NCBI GenBank assembly: GCA_964228885.1
Contig: CAXRCG010000142.1
Coordinates: 1 to 64,000, forward strand
Direction: 5' to 3'
Length of the DNA stretch: 64,000 nucleotides
Source of the DNA: UBA4582 sp964228885
GTDB lineage: Bacteria > Pseudomonadota > Gammaproteobacteria > Pseudomonadales > Azotimanducaceae
The notes under the pieces are model-generated. The model made no database searches. It was not told where the DNA came from and saw nothing but the letters and a program-made list of their open reading frames with translations. Numbering within the stretch: position 1 is the first letter of the stretch; each line of letters starts with the position of its first letter. The position numbers and the translations under genes were made by a program. Of this stretch, positions 54,081 to 63,650 are shown one piece after another.

Positions 54081-55115
54081 CTACAGCATTTCGCTGGCGA
54101 CAAGTTCCAGCGCTTCTCGCTGACCAGCACCTATCAACATGTTACCGACGTGCCCCTTCTCACCAGCTGATTTCCACGCCTGCAGTCGTTCGACAATTTT
54201 CTCCTTTGGACCAACGAGATGTGTAGCGTCTACCAATTCGTCTGGCACAGCCGCTGCCGCTTCATCTTTTTTGCCCGCAAGAAATAGATCCTGAATCTTG
54301 ACAGCCGCATCTTCAAAACCTAGCGCCTTCGCATAGTCGTTATAAAAGTTCTTATCTCTCGCTCCCATGCCACCAATGTATAGCGCCATGTTAGCCTTCA
54401 CAGGTGCTCTGCAGAAATCCACATCGTCACCTAAAATACAAGTCACAAATGGCGCTATGTCAAAGTCCATCAGTGTCTTGTCAGCTTTTTTCAATCCCTT
54501 GCTGATACTTGGCTCGAAAACATCGTATCTATCTGGGTTCATCCACACAGGGAAGACACCATCAGCAAGCTCTGCGCTGGTTGCAAGTCCCGTATTAGTA
54601 ATCGATGCGGTATAAATAGGAATGCTAGTATCAGCCTGCAGAATACTCTTGAGTGGCTTTCCTAATCCTGTGCCATCTTCACCACCGTACGGCAAATTAT
54701 AATGATAGCCCTCGTACTCTGCCTTACCTTCCCTCGCCATGATCATACGCAGAATCTCGATATATTCACGCGTTCTGGTGATTGGCCTGCCATAAGCAAC
54801 ACCGTGCCAACCCTCAACAACCTGCGGTCCAGAAGCACCAAGGCCAACAATAAATCTACCGTTAGACAGTTGATTCAAAGTCATCGCAGTCATCGCCGTA
54901 CACGCGGGCGTTCTCGCAGGCATTTGCATAATTGCAGTACCTCCTTTCATCTTCTTAGTGTTAGCAAGGATCCAAGCGGCTGGTGTGACGGCGTCTGAAC
55001 CATAGGCCTCTGCGGTCCAAACGGACTCATAGCCCATATCTTCTGCCGCCTGTATCTTCTCAATACCGAGGTCCATATTGCGACCGGAGTAGCCGCTGAG
55101 TATTCCTAGTTTCAT
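54081..55115 (-). CDS. LLM-class F420-dependent oxidoreductase
   Basis: The 344-residue TIM-barrel protein of the luciferase-like monooxygenase class starts at an ATG with AGGA upstream. Family marks are the N-terminal GYSGRNMDLGIEKIQAAEDMGYESVWTAEA segment and the NGRFIVGLGASGPQVVEGWHGVAYGRP block, which binds the deazaflavin in this group. It lies in the F420 operon, so it probably uses F420H2 or oxidised F420. The organic substrate is unknown. Confidence 0.85.
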   Translation of the reverse strand: MKLGILSGYSGRNMDLGIEKIQAAEDMGYESVWTAEAYGSDAVTPAAWILANTKKMKGGTAIMQMPARTPACTAMTAMTLNQLSNGRFIVGLGASGPQVVEGWHGVAYGRPITRTREYIEILRMIMAREGKAEYEGYHYNLPYGGEDGTGLGKPLKSILQADTSIPIYTASITNTGLATSAELADGVFPVWMNPDRYDVFEPSISKGLKKADKTLMDFDIAPFVTCILGDDVDFCRAPVKANMALYIGGMGARDKNFYNDYAKALGFEDAAVKIQDLFLAGKKDEAAAAVPDELVDATHLVGPKEKIVERLQAWKSAGEKGHVGNMLIGAGQREALELVASEML

Positions 55116-55198
55116 TTTCTTATCCTCTGTTTTTCGAATTCATTAAGTGCCAATTACTATTGTCCACAAAAACAATAGGCTGACGTTATTCAGGCTTC

Positions 55199-56194
55199 TC
55201 AAAAGCTGAAATTCTTCGCGGTAAATGCATCATAAGTAGTCTGGGCATCTTTTGGGGAAACGCACGAGATTATATGGGTGGTGATACCCATCTCACCATA
55301 TTCTCTAATGCGGTCGTGGCACTCACTCATAGAACCCAGAATGGCAATGTCATCAACCAATTTATCATCAAGTGCGCCTGTTGTTCGATCACGGTCTTTT
55401 GCCGCCCATCCCTCAGCTATTTCTTTGGCCACATCTTCATATCCAGACCAGGCTAAAAAGGCGTTGTATACCGGCGTTGCGTAATAGGGAGCAAACCCAC
55501 GGCGAATAAAATCTCTAGCATTTTCCTTGTCGTCGCTTACAACAACCTGATGTCGGCAAACAACTTCAACATCCTCCAATTTCTTACCCGCTCGCTCAGC
55601 TCCAATTCTTATGTGCTCCATCATTCTTGGTAGCGAATCTTTCGGGAACAAATTCAATATAACCCCATCGCTAAATTCAGCAGCTGTCTCAAGCATCTTG
55701 CTACGCAAAGCAGCCATGTACACTGGTTGCGCTCCCTCGTCTAATGGTAGCTGCCGGTAACCTTTACTCTTTACTGTCGTACCATCAAAGTCACTCTTCT
55801 CACCTTTCAACATGCTTTTAATTAACAATGTTGTTTCTTTTACTCTGGACAGAGGTTTCTCAAATTGCAGCCCATGCCAGTTTTCCATCATTGTTTGACT
55901 AGACGAACCCAAGCCAAGAATAAATCGTCCGTTCGACAACTGATGTAACACGTGCGCAGTTGAAGCCAACACCGCTGGCGTTCTTGAGAACACTGGAATG
56001 ATAGCTGTGCCTATTCGGCAACGATTGGTGTTAAGCGCAACAGCCGCTGCAGTCGTTAGCGCGTCAACACCTGAGCTGTCTGCAAACCACAGATCATCAT
56101 AGCCCTCAGCTTCGGCCCATTTTGCTAGCTCGATCGTTTGGTCAACCCCTCTCGGGTCCGGTAGCGTTAATGCTGTTCTTTGTGGCACTGGCAT
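55199..56194 (-). CDS. LLM-class F420-dependent oxidoreductase
   Basis: The 331-residue relative of the downstream gene has AEAEGYDDLWFADSSGVDALTTAA and NGRFILGLGSSSQTMMENWHGLQFEKP in the same places. It is more divergent at the C-terminus. The first ten residues lack the usual barrel strand start seen in the other copy. It lies 85 bases after fbiC. The pair may act on different positions of one substrate or on different substrates. Confidence 0.85.
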   Translation of the reverse strand: MPVPQRTALTLPDPRGVDQTIELAKWAEAEGYDDLWFADSSGVDALTTAAAVALNTNRCRIGTAIIPVFSRTPAVLASTAHVLHQLSNGRFILGLGSSSQTMMENWHGLQFEKPLSRVKETTLLIKSMLKGEKSDFDGTTVKSKGYRQLPLDEGAQPVYMAALRSKMLETAAEFSDGVILNLFPKDSLPRMMEHIRIGAERAGKKLEDVEVVCRHQVVVSDDKENARDFIRRGFAPYYATPVYNAFLAWSGYEDVAKEIAEGWAAKDRDRTTGALDDKLVDDIAILGSMSECHDRIREYGEMGITTHIISCVSPKDAQTTYDAFTAKNFSF

Positions 56195-56279
56195 GGTTTT
56201 AATCCTTGTCTGTTTTTGCTAACAATCTAGCACTGTTTATTGTCTGATTTTGTTATTGCTGCTGTAAATATTATTGTCA

Positions 56280-58847
56280 CTAAATAATATCAGCACTGGA
56301 AAGCTTGTCTTCGCCCTGATCATCATTGGACGAATCCGACAACTTGTTATTCCGCTCGAGGCCCGGCCGATATAGATCTTTCTTTTGACCTCCGGACTTC
56401 TTTCGATCATATTTTTTCGCCGATGTGTATTCAGGCTCGAGTAAAGTCTTCGCACCTCGACCACGCTGCTTCTGTAGCTCGCTTACTTCACCATAATCTG
56501 TCGTTCGCTGGCGTGGGACACGTCCAGCGGCAACAATCATCCGTTCCATTTCCTCCGGACTTGTTTCTTGGCCATGACTGGCTCCGGCCGCGCGGGTGAT
56601 AGTCTCATTCATCAGCGTTCCACCAATATCGTTCACACCTGCCTTCAAACAAGCTATCACACCCGCATGACCGAGCTTTGTCCAAGAAGCCTGAATATTT
56701 CGGAACACCGGGTTTAGCACCAAGCGGGAAACCGCATGAATGAGCAGAGCCTCTCTAAAAGTAGGTCCCTGCCTCGCGTTACCTTTCAGATAAATTGGCG
56801 CTTCCATATGAATAAAGGGAAGAATCACAAACTCGGTAAATCCGTTAGTTTTCTCCTGCAGGCGACGCACCTTCAAAAGGTGACGGGCAACGTGCTCGTA
56901 TTTCTCGATATGCCCGTACATGATGGTTGCTGTGGTATTGAACCCCTGACCATGGGCCGCTTCCATAACTTCCAACCACTGCTCAGAATTTATCTTGTCA
57001 GGACAAAGTGTCGCACGCACTTCATCATCCAAGATCTCCGCAGCGGTACCCGGCAGCGTGCCAAGACCTGCTTCTTTTAGTTGGCCTAAATATTCGGACA
57101 AACCCAATCCCAAGGTATGTGCTCCCTGCCAGACCTCTAATGGAGAGAAAGCATGAATATGCATCTCCGGAATCACCTGTTTAATGCTATGGCAGATATC
57201 AATATAAGTGTTGCCATCGTACTCGGGATGTATTCCACCTTGCAGACAAACTTCCGTCGCTCCTCGTTCAAAAGCCTCTTTGGTGCGACGCATGATTTCT
57301 TCCGGGTCGAGATCGTAGGGTCGCCCCCTTAAGTTCTCACTCATTTTGCCTTTTGAAAACGCGCAGAACTGACACTTGAAATAGCATACATTGGTATAAT
57401 TGATGTTTCTGTTTACACAAAACGTGACCTCATCACCGGCCAGCTTCTTTCGGACTTCATCTGCCGCCTGACAGACATAAGACAAATCATCTCCCCGGGC
57501 TTTTAAAAGACGAACAATTTCGTGCTCCGCCAACTCAGTACCCGATTTAGCTTTCTCCAGAATCTCACCAAGATCTGCACTGACCCTTTGCTGGGGTATT
57601 TTAGTCACTCTCGCGAGATCAGCTTCGGGTGGATCACCTACCGCACCTGCGGACCATGTTTCAGACGTGGATTTGTCAGCACGAGCGAAGCCTTCACCGT
57701 CGATGGCCCTTCGTATCAAAGGTTGCATATCCGGGTCGAGCCAGGTCTCTGCGTCTACTGCATAATCAGGATAAATTGCCAGACGCTCAATCAGAAGTTT
57801 TCCAGCATTAGCTGTTTCGGTCGCTAGATTAGCCAAATGGGGCCAGGGTGCTTCAGGATTCACAAAATCCGGAGTGACTGGGGAAACACCGCCCCAATCG
57901 TTGATACCGGCGTCTACAATCTGTGGAAGTACTCCTGGGCTTAAATTTGGCGGCGCTTGAATATTCATTTTGGGCCCAAAGATAATCCGAGCTAATGCCA
58001 GCGTCCATAGCAACTCATTTAGGTCTGGCTCTGGAGCGTTCGCCATCAAAGTTTCAGGTTTAGCCCTGAAATTCTGAACGATGATTTCCTGAATATGACC
58101 GTTGTCAACATTCGCCGCACGCAAGGCCAACAACGATTCGATTCGTTCTCGCCTCGTTTCACCGATGCCAATTAATATACCGGAAGTAAATGGGATTTTA
58201 GCTTCCCCTGCTAAACGTATCGTTTCGAGTCTTGATGCGGGGTCCTTATCGGGAGAGCCATAGTGAGGCATGCCTTTTTCCAACAACCTTGGAGAGGCAC
58301 TTTCGAGCATGATACCCATTGAAACAGAGACCTTTCGAAGTGACGCCAGTTCCGTCGCATCCATTAGACCTGGATTAAGGTGAGGCTGCATTCCTGTCTC
58401 GGCGAACACCAACTCTGCCATATCGTGCAAGTAAGAAAGAGTCGAATCTTGCTTCAACTCCTTTAATCCTTCACGCGCTGCTTTGTAACGCATTTCTGGC
58501 CGGTCACCCAATGTAAAAAGGGCTTCTTTGCAACCGGCTCTGGCACCATCACTGGCGATTTTTAAAACTTCTTCCGGGGTCAGGTAAGGGGCTTTGACTT
58601 TTCTCGGCACCTGCGCAAACGTGCAATAGTGGCAAACATCGCGGCAGAGGTGAGTTAGGGGAATGAAGACCTTGCGTGAATAAGAAACAACATTTTGATG
58701 CCCATAATCTCTTATTCGCGCAGCAACGTTCATTAAAGCTGCCGTATCAGTTGTGTCTGATAACGCGAGTATTTCTGAATCTGAAAGCGGCTCGATCAAC
58801 GCCGCATCGAGCAATTCAGTGATCAAATGTTCATTACTGGCAGTCAT
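56280..58847 (-). CDS. fbiC: 7,8-didemethyl-8-hydroxy-5-deazariboflavin synthase, fused CofG-CofH
   Basis: The 855-residue protein has two radical SAM halves. The CofG half is first, with Cys68-x3-Cys72-x2-Cys75 (CRDVCHYC). The CofH half follows, with Cys488-x3-Cys492-x2-Cys495 (CYFKCQFC). Together they join tyrosine and 5-amino-6-ribitylamino-uracil to form the F0 chromophore of F420. The fusion and order match actinobacterial FbiC rather than the two separate archaeal proteins. The last 55 residues are basic, low-complexity extra sequence. It is the fifth gene of the operon. Confidence 0.95.
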   Translation of the reverse strand: MTASNEHLITELLDAALIEPLSDSEILALSDTTDTAALMNVAARIRDYGHQNVVSYSRKVFIPLTHLCRDVCHYCTFAQVPRKVKAPYLTPEEVLKIASDGARAGCKEALFTLGDRPEMRYKAAREGLKELKQDSTLSYLHDMAELVFAETGMQPHLNPGLMDATELASLRKVSVSMGIMLESASPRLLEKGMPHYGSPDKDPASRLETIRLAGEAKIPFTSGILIGIGETRRERIESLLALRAANVDNGHIQEIIVQNFRAKPETLMANAPEPDLNELLWTLALARIIFGPKMNIQAPPNLSPGVLPQIVDAGINDWGGVSPVTPDFVNPEAPWPHLANLATETANAGKLLIERLAIYPDYAVDAETWLDPDMQPLIRRAIDGEGFARADKSTSETWSAGAVGDPPEADLARVTKIPQQRVSADLGEILEKAKSGTELAEHEIVRLLKARGDDLSYVCQAADEVRKKLAGDEVTFCVNRNINYTNVCYFKCQFCAFSKGKMSENLRGRPYDLDPEEIMRRTKEAFERGATEVCLQGGIHPEYDGNTYIDICHSIKQVIPEMHIHAFSPLEVWQGAHTLGLGLSEYLGQLKEAGLGTLPGTAAEILDDEVRATLCPDKINSEQWLEVMEAAHGQGFNTTATIMYGHIEKYEHVARHLLKVRRLQEKTNGFTEFVILPFIHMEAPIYLKGNARQGPTFREALLIHAVSRLVLNPVFRNIQASWTKLGHAGVIACLKAGVNDIGGTLMNETITRAAGASHGQETSPEEMERMIVAAGRVPRQRTTDYGEVSELQKQRGRGAKTLLEPEYTSAKKYDRKKSGGQKKDLYRPGLERNNKLSDSSNDDQGEDKLSSADII

Positions 58848-58869
58848 AGCTTATATCCGATGGTTTCCA

Positions 58870-59580
58870 TTACCTGATTTGGCCTTGAGTTAGTTTGCTG
58901 TTTGAGGGATTGTCCTTGTCTATCAGCAACCCAGATCGAACCAGGAATTTAAAAGTATGTGTTTGAGCATCTTGCGCGGACAAGATTTCGCTTAGTTGAG
59001 CAAGGTCCTCCGGCGTATCAACATCAAGTCCTATTCCCGGCAGCCTTGCTATAGATGTTTCAATACCTTTTGATTCTGATTCTCTTAAATGCTTTCTGAA
59101 GCTATCAATACCAAATTTGAACTCGATACAATTTGGAGGTGAACAGGCAACACAATTTGATCCACCCAGATCTTCCGCAGGAACGATGAGAAACTCAGGA
59201 CTATCAAGCATGCCAAAACCATCTAGAACAACTTCAAGTTCATCTACAGATACCAATGGTACATCGCCGGGCAGAAAGACCATATTGCCTACCCCCTCTG
59301 TTGTCAGCAATTTCGCTGCGTGAGTGACTGCTGCTATCAGACCGGGGACATCAGGCTCTGGTATCACCCGCGCGGAATAAGCACCTGCAATCGCAGCAAC
59401 TGAATTATCATTGGTCACCACCATCACATCGTCAATTCGATCACAACTTGTCACCGCTTCTAGCACATCCTCAAACATGACCTGACAAAGAGACTGGCGC
59501 TGCTCTGGGGACAAAAAGTCCGCCAAGCGCTTTTTAGCGTCATTAAGCTGCTTAATAGGGATAACTGCAGTCGTATTCAT
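58870..59580 (-). CDS. cofC: phospholactate/phosphoenolpyruvate guanylyltransferase CofC
   Basis: It is about 236 residues from ATG 59580. The nucleotidyltransferase core shows TTAVIPIKQLNDAKKRLADFLSPEQR at the start, VVTNDNSVAA, FLPGDVPLVS and PGIGLDVDTPEDLAQL. It activates 2-phospholactate, phosphoenolpyruvate or 3-phosphoglycerate with GTP for CofD; which one cannot be read by eye. It carries a C-terminal tail of some 35 residues after the usual end. Confidence 0.9.
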   Translation of the reverse strand: MNTTAVIPIKQLNDAKKRLADFLSPEQRQSLCQVMFEDVLEAVTSCDRIDDVMVVTNDNSVAAIAGAYSARVIPEPDVPGLIAAVTHAAKLLTTEGVGNMVFLPGDVPLVSVDELEVVLDGFGMLDSPEFLIVPAEDLGGSNCVACSPPNCIEFKFGIDSFRKHLRESESKGIETSIARLPGIGLDVDTPEDLAQLSEILSAQDAQTHTFKFLVRSGLLIDKDNPSNSKLTQGQIR

Positions 59581-59617
59581 ATCAGGATTACTTGCCAAGC
59601 CGTCTGTGATTGATCGT

Positions 59618-60610
59618 TCAGGAAGTCAGTTCGTCGGCAAATTCGAGCACTGCTTCAGCCAACGCAATTCGATCCTGTAACGTTACCATGACAGATTTGG
59701 TCACGATAGTGGGTATTCCTAATCCTTGTATCGCGTCTTTGAGGGGAGCGTCTGCTTCATCTATGACAAACCCATCGATCCGACCCTGATAATGTTCAGC
59801 GACGGCCAAAGCACTCGCGGGCATGCCAAGTTCAGCCATCATCTTCGCAGCAGGCCCCTTGATAGCCTGCCCCCCAACAATGGGAGAGACTGCAATGACT
59901 GGAGCAGGTGATTTTTTCATGGCTTCAAGAACCCCCGGTATCTTCAGCACCGGATCAACACTCACAAATGGATTAGATGGGCAAATAAGGATCGAGCCGA
60001 GACTTTTGCTTTCCAGTGCTGCAAGAAATTTGCCGCTAGGCCGGGCAGAATCAATTCCCTGGAAAGAAAAACCTGTGACGGTAGGCTGGCACCGATCCCT
60101 CACAAAGTAGTGTTGGAATGCCATCGGTTCGATGGTTTTTTCATCGCGACTCGAACCTTCCTTTTCGCAATGTACTATCGTTGCGACGTGGTCATCTGTC
60201 ATCGGGCAAAGATTAACGCGAACCCCGAGCACCTCGCAGAGATGGCGTGTGGTTTCTGTCAGACTCGCACCCGAGCCGAGCATTTGAGTTCTAATACAGT
60301 GTGTAGCCAGATCTCTGTCACCCAACTGAAACCAAGTTTCACCACCCATTGATTCCAGGGCGTTGAGAAAATTCCAAGACTCACCTTGTTGCCCCCAACC
60401 TAACTCTTTGTTGTTCAGATCTGCGAGGGTATACAACACCGTGTCAAGGTCCGGACAAATCTTGAAACCTAGGTGAGTAAAATCGTCACCGGTATTCGCT
60501 ACGACACAAAGTTTTGCCGGAGGCAAACAATGCGATAGCCCAAGGGCGAGTTTCGCTCCACCTACACCGCCGGAAATCGCCAGACAATTCTTTGCCGTTG
60601 AATCAACCAT
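59618..60610 (-). CDS. cofD: phosphopyruvate/phospholactate transferase CofD
   Basis: The 330-residue protein starts with AISGGVGGAKLALGLSHCLPP, then VVANTGDDFTHLGFKICPDLDTVLYTLA, RDLATHCIRTQMLGSGASLTE, and ICPSNPFVSVDPVLKIPG. All are CofD marks. It moves the phosphoester moiety from the GDP-activated donor made by CofC onto F0, giving F420-0 or dehydro-F420-0. It is spaced one base from cofE. Confidence 0.95.
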   Translation of the reverse strand: MVDSTAKNCLAISGGVGGAKLALGLSHCLPPAKLCVVANTGDDFTHLGFKICPDLDTVLYTLADLNNKELGWGQQGESWNFLNALESMGGETWFQLGDRDLATHCIRTQMLGSGASLTETTRHLCEVLGVRVNLCPMTDDHVATIVHCEKEGSSRDEKTIEPMAFQHYFVRDRCQPTVTGFSFQGIDSARPSGKFLAALESKSLGSILICPSNPFVSVDPVLKIPGVLEAMKKSPAPVIAVSPIVGGQAIKGPAAKMMAELGMPASALAVAEHYQGRIDGFVIDEADAPLKDAIQGLGIPTIVTKSVMVTLQDRIALAEAVLEFADELTS

Positions 60611-60611
60611 C

Positions 60612-61391
60612 CTAACGAAACAAGTCCATTTGCTTTTTCCTAATTAAGGGTTTGACTCCTACGCGAGCAGCGTCTTCAGGTTCAGAAGGTTGATACCCTC
60701 TCACCAACACGACCGGCGTTTTTTCGCTTGTCTGCCCCATCACAAGAGATGCGCCAGACGCCATTTCATCTGCAGCTGCAACTTCCGTTACCATTAGCTC
60801 GCGGCCATAAATATCTGTCGCACCAATATAGTCTTCAAGTGCAGTAAATCCAGAAACACCAATGGCAAGACCCATTGACCCGTTTCGCCAAGCTCTGCCA
60901 ATTGAGTCATTGATGATCACGCCAACATTTACACCATGCCGCTGCATTAGTTCCGATCGCAAATTCGCCGCACTTCTGTCCGGGTCGATTGGCAGAAGCA
61001 AACACATGTTGTCTCCGTCATCGTCTTCATGGGAGATATTAGATTGATCAATTCCGGCATTTGCTTGCACGAAGCCCAACTTGTGTTCGACTATCAGCAC
61101 GCCTATTCGTTTTCGGACAACTTCGTTGGATTCATCAAGGATTGCCTGCACCTTGTTCGGCTCCTTGTCGACTTCTGCCGCCAGCGCTCTTGCTTCTGCC
61201 GTCGGCTCTACAGTTCGCAAATCCAGATACCTGTCTTCCGATTTCGAGATGATTTTTTGTGCCAACACGAGCACATCGTCGTCTCTCAATTGTTCACCCA
61301 TACTTTCAAGTGATTCCTCAATCACTGAGACAAGGTCATCGCCCGGCACAATCATTGGAATATTTTCAAGACCAATAAACTGAAGCTTCAT
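60612..61391 (-). CDS. cofE: F420-0:gamma-glutamyl ligase CofE
   Basis: The 259-residue protein has LENIPMIVPGDDL at the start, DDVLVLAQKIISKSE, then VIINDSIGRAWRNGSMGLAIGVSGF and DIYGREL. It adds the glutamate tail to F420-0 with GTP. It ends where archaeal CofE ends and lacks the nitroreductase-like second domain of mycobacterial FbiB. A separate reductase is therefore needed if dehydro-F420 is the intermediate. Confidence 0.95.
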   Translation of the reverse strand: MKLQFIGLENIPMIVPGDDLVSVIEESLESMGEQLRDDDVLVLAQKIISKSEDRYLDLRTVEPTAEARALAAEVDKEPNKVQAILDESNEVVRKRIGVLIVEHKLGFVQANAGIDQSNISHEDDDGDNMCLLLPIDPDRSAANLRSELMQRHGVNVGVIINDSIGRAWRNGSMGLAIGVSGFTALEDYIGATDIYGRELMVTEVAAADEMASGASLVMGQTSEKTPVVLVRGYQPSEPEDAARVGVKPLIRKKQMDLFR

Positions 61392-61411
61392 ATCTAATGA
61401 AGTCAGACAGA

Positions 61412-62095
61412 CTAGCTGCCCGACTCTCCGGTAATGACGATACCGGCACCATTAATCTTATGATGACGATTAATCGATATGAGCACAGAAGTCAGTGCTT
61501 CCGCCGCCGCAGCGTTCGCCAAAGGCCCCGCGTGCCAGCCACGCAAACCCAGAGCTTCAATCAGATTAATGACTGTATCTCGCGCCGCTTTTTTGTTGCC
61601 AGTTACAAGTACATCGCACTCAATAGCATGATCTTCCTGCAGATGCATCGCGCCCACATTCTGAAACGCGGAGACCACTGACACATCATCACCAACGCAA
61701 GCCTGCGCCATTACCGCCGCGCATCCCGCTTCGGGCATCTGCACCGTTCCGACTTTGGGCGGCATCAATGGAACAGTGACATCAATCAATACCTTACCTG
61801 CTAAACCAGACTTGACAGATTCAAGCGTGCTGATCTGATGTGCGAAAGGCACGGTCAGCACAACAAGGTCAGCGGCAGTCGCAGCAGCGAGATTTTCATG
61901 CCCAGTGACATTTAGATCGGGGAATTCTGCCAACAAATCGTCAGCAGCTGATTTACCTTTTTCCTCTGTTCTTGATCCAATCAGGATCTGATAGCCCGCG
62001 CGAGACCATTGTCTTGCTAGGCCACCGCCTAGGTCACCCGTGCCGCCTAGGATAGCGATGGATTTAATTGTGTTCGCTGCATCTTCTGTTGTCAT
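61412..62095 (-). CDS. npdG: NADPH:F420 oxidoreductase
   Basis: The 227-residue Rossmann protein has AILGGTGDLGGGLARQWSRAGYQILIGSRTEEK for NADP(H) binding (Ser-Arg after the second strand favours NADP) and the FNO-family VLTVPFAHQISTLES and VVSAFQNVGAMHL blocks. It passes hydride between NADPH and F420, supplying F420H2 to the LLM enzymes. It is the first gene of the operon. A perfect inverted repeat lies 53 bases upstream of its start. Confidence 0.9.
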   Translation of the reverse strand: MTTEDAANTIKSIAILGGTGDLGGGLARQWSRAGYQILIGSRTEEKGKSAADDLLAEFPDLNVTGHENLAAATAADLVVLTVPFAHQISTLESVKSGLAGKVLIDVTVPLMPPKVGTVQMPEAGCAAVMAQACVGDDVSVVSAFQNVGAMHLQEDHAIECDVLVTGNKKAARDTVINLIEALGLRGWHAGPLANAAAAEALTSVLISINRHHKINGAGIVITGESGS

Positions 62096-62147
62096 AATTT
62101 TTGCCGTTTAAATCTGTTGTTATAGCAATAGCTAGCTACTGCCCCTA

Positions 62148-62168
62148 AATAATCAGGATGTGATTATT
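62148..62168. promoter_or_regulatory. inverted repeat upstream of the F420 operon
   Basis: AATAATCA and TGATTATT are a perfect 8-bp inverted repeat around GGATG. They lie 53-73 bases before the npdG start, where an operator would be expected. No regulator gene is adjacent, so the binding protein is unknown. Confidence 0.45.
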
Positions 62169-62328
62169 CACGAATACGCCGGTGCAAACAATTGTTACCT
62201 TTTGCGTGTTGCGTGCGACTCGCATTTAAACATATCGTGACTTGCGGAACAGGCGTTTAGTACAACCGGTGATGCACTCGCATCAACAGCAGCAATAACC
62301 GCTGTTGGTCTTCGCTACGAGAGAGGAA

Positions 62329-62931
62329 TCAGCGATAAAAGCGCCTGTCGTATTCATTATTGATCAAGGTAATGCATTGGGACGCATGCAGCATTCTCGG
62401 CCCGAGGGATATTTTATTTACCCCTTGCCTAAGCATGGATTTAAATGTCTTCTTCGGCATAGGAATATGATCAGAGAGTACAAAAGTAGCATCTAACGGC
62501 AGATCGATATACCTCAGGTCTTCACCTTTTTTATCCAGAACGTACACAGAACCTTGCGCGGCTTCACGCTTTACCAGGTGCTCAAAGCTTATCGTCTCAG
62601 CAATCACCCCGTTTGAGGCCACCATAGACGATTCTTTCGCCATGCCGGTCGCCTCTCGCAAAGCTGCCGCCACAAAAAGCAACAACGACTTTTCATCATG
62701 ACCTCCAATCGTGCCCAGCACCTCCCCATCAAGCACTAGCCTGCGCGAATAATCTCGAGTTTCCTCAAAAACCAGCGAAAGTTTCACGTCTGCTCTATGT
62801 GCTTTTGATAAAAACAGCGCATTTACCATAATATGAGGTAGGTACTCAGTATGCGCCCCTAAACCAATGCCTTTTAGGAACCGATCCGGATCGGTGCTTG
62901 TCTTCCGGCATCGGACAACAAACTCAAGCAT
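62329..62931 (-). CDS. TrmY/UPF0217 family SPOUT RNA methyltransferase
   Basis: The 200-residue protein matches the TrmY family from end to end: FVVRCRKTSTDPD, NALFLSKAHRADVKLSLVFEE, then FVLSDHIPMPKK and the C-terminal knot NKISLGPRMLHASQCITLINNEYDRR. Archaeal TrmY methylates N1 of pseudouridine 54 in tRNA. Bacterial members (UPF0217) have no assigned target that I know of, and most bacteria have m5U at that position. It stands upstream of the F420 operon on the same strand, with 233 bases between. Confidence 0.85.
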   Translation of the reverse strand: MLEFVVRCRKTSTDPDRFLKGIGLGAHTEYLPHIMVNALFLSKAHRADVKLSLVFEETRDYSRRLVLDGEVLGTIGGHDEKSLLLFVAAALREATGMAKESSMVASNGVIAETISFEHLVKREAAQGSVYVLDKKGEDLRYIDLPLDATFVLSDHIPMPKKTFKSMLRQGVNKISLGPRMLHASQCITLINNEYDRRFYR

Positions 62932-63127
62932 AACGATGACCCTGCACTTCGACGCTCATAAAAAGTCCTGTTTGACAAAATGACCCGCAAATATTCAGGG
63001 TAATCACACCATCATGACCCTTGACTATCAACCTTCCGCAGCATGACTCGCTCTTTTTGCTAAACTATTCAACAAATCGACGCATTATAGTGTGCACTCA
63101 CTAACAAAAGTGGGCCTGAATTACGAG

Positions 63128-63150
63128 TTTTCCACATTTTCTGTGGATAA
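63128..63150. promoter_or_regulatory. pair of inverted DnaA boxes
   Basis: TTTTCCACA (63128-63136, one mismatch to TTATCCACA) faces TGTGGATAA (63142-63150, perfect on the minus strand) across five bases. This arrangement is common near replication origins and DnaA-controlled promoters. Confidence 0.5.
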
Positions 63151-63650
63151 GTCTGGTGATAAGTCCTCTCAATGTGCGGGACATCCATAAAAACTGGCTG
63201 TTTTGGCAGTCTGGTTATTTTTTGAACACATGTTCTGTAAGCCCTATGAATCAACGCTTTACAGACATGGGACCTAAAAAACCAATAGATACAACTTGCA
63301 TTCGGCTAAAAACAGGCGTAGGCGCGAAATTGTTAGTAACTTGGGATAAAAAGCACGATTTACGCTATAAATCAGGTGAAAACAGCACAATTAGTGTCGA
63401 AATATCGACATCTGACCCTCATCAGTGCTGTCAAAAACACTATTCTGTAAGGATATTCTTCATTTCAACGCAAATGAGTGGCAACTTGGCTGTTCTTCAA
63501 TAGTCAAACGCTCAAACCACTCCTTCATCAAACTGTTGTATCGAGCTGAATGGGAAAAAACTAACGGTTAGACTCAACTTTGAACTGACCCCCGCCGTAA
63601 CCATCCGATGGTTTCAACGTCTGACACCAAAATCTAAGGAAAAAACACAC

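Noticed and set aside
63156..63503. 115-residue plus-strand frame near the right end
   Set aside because: It has no ribosome-binding site, no family features and overlaps the region just after the DnaA boxes.
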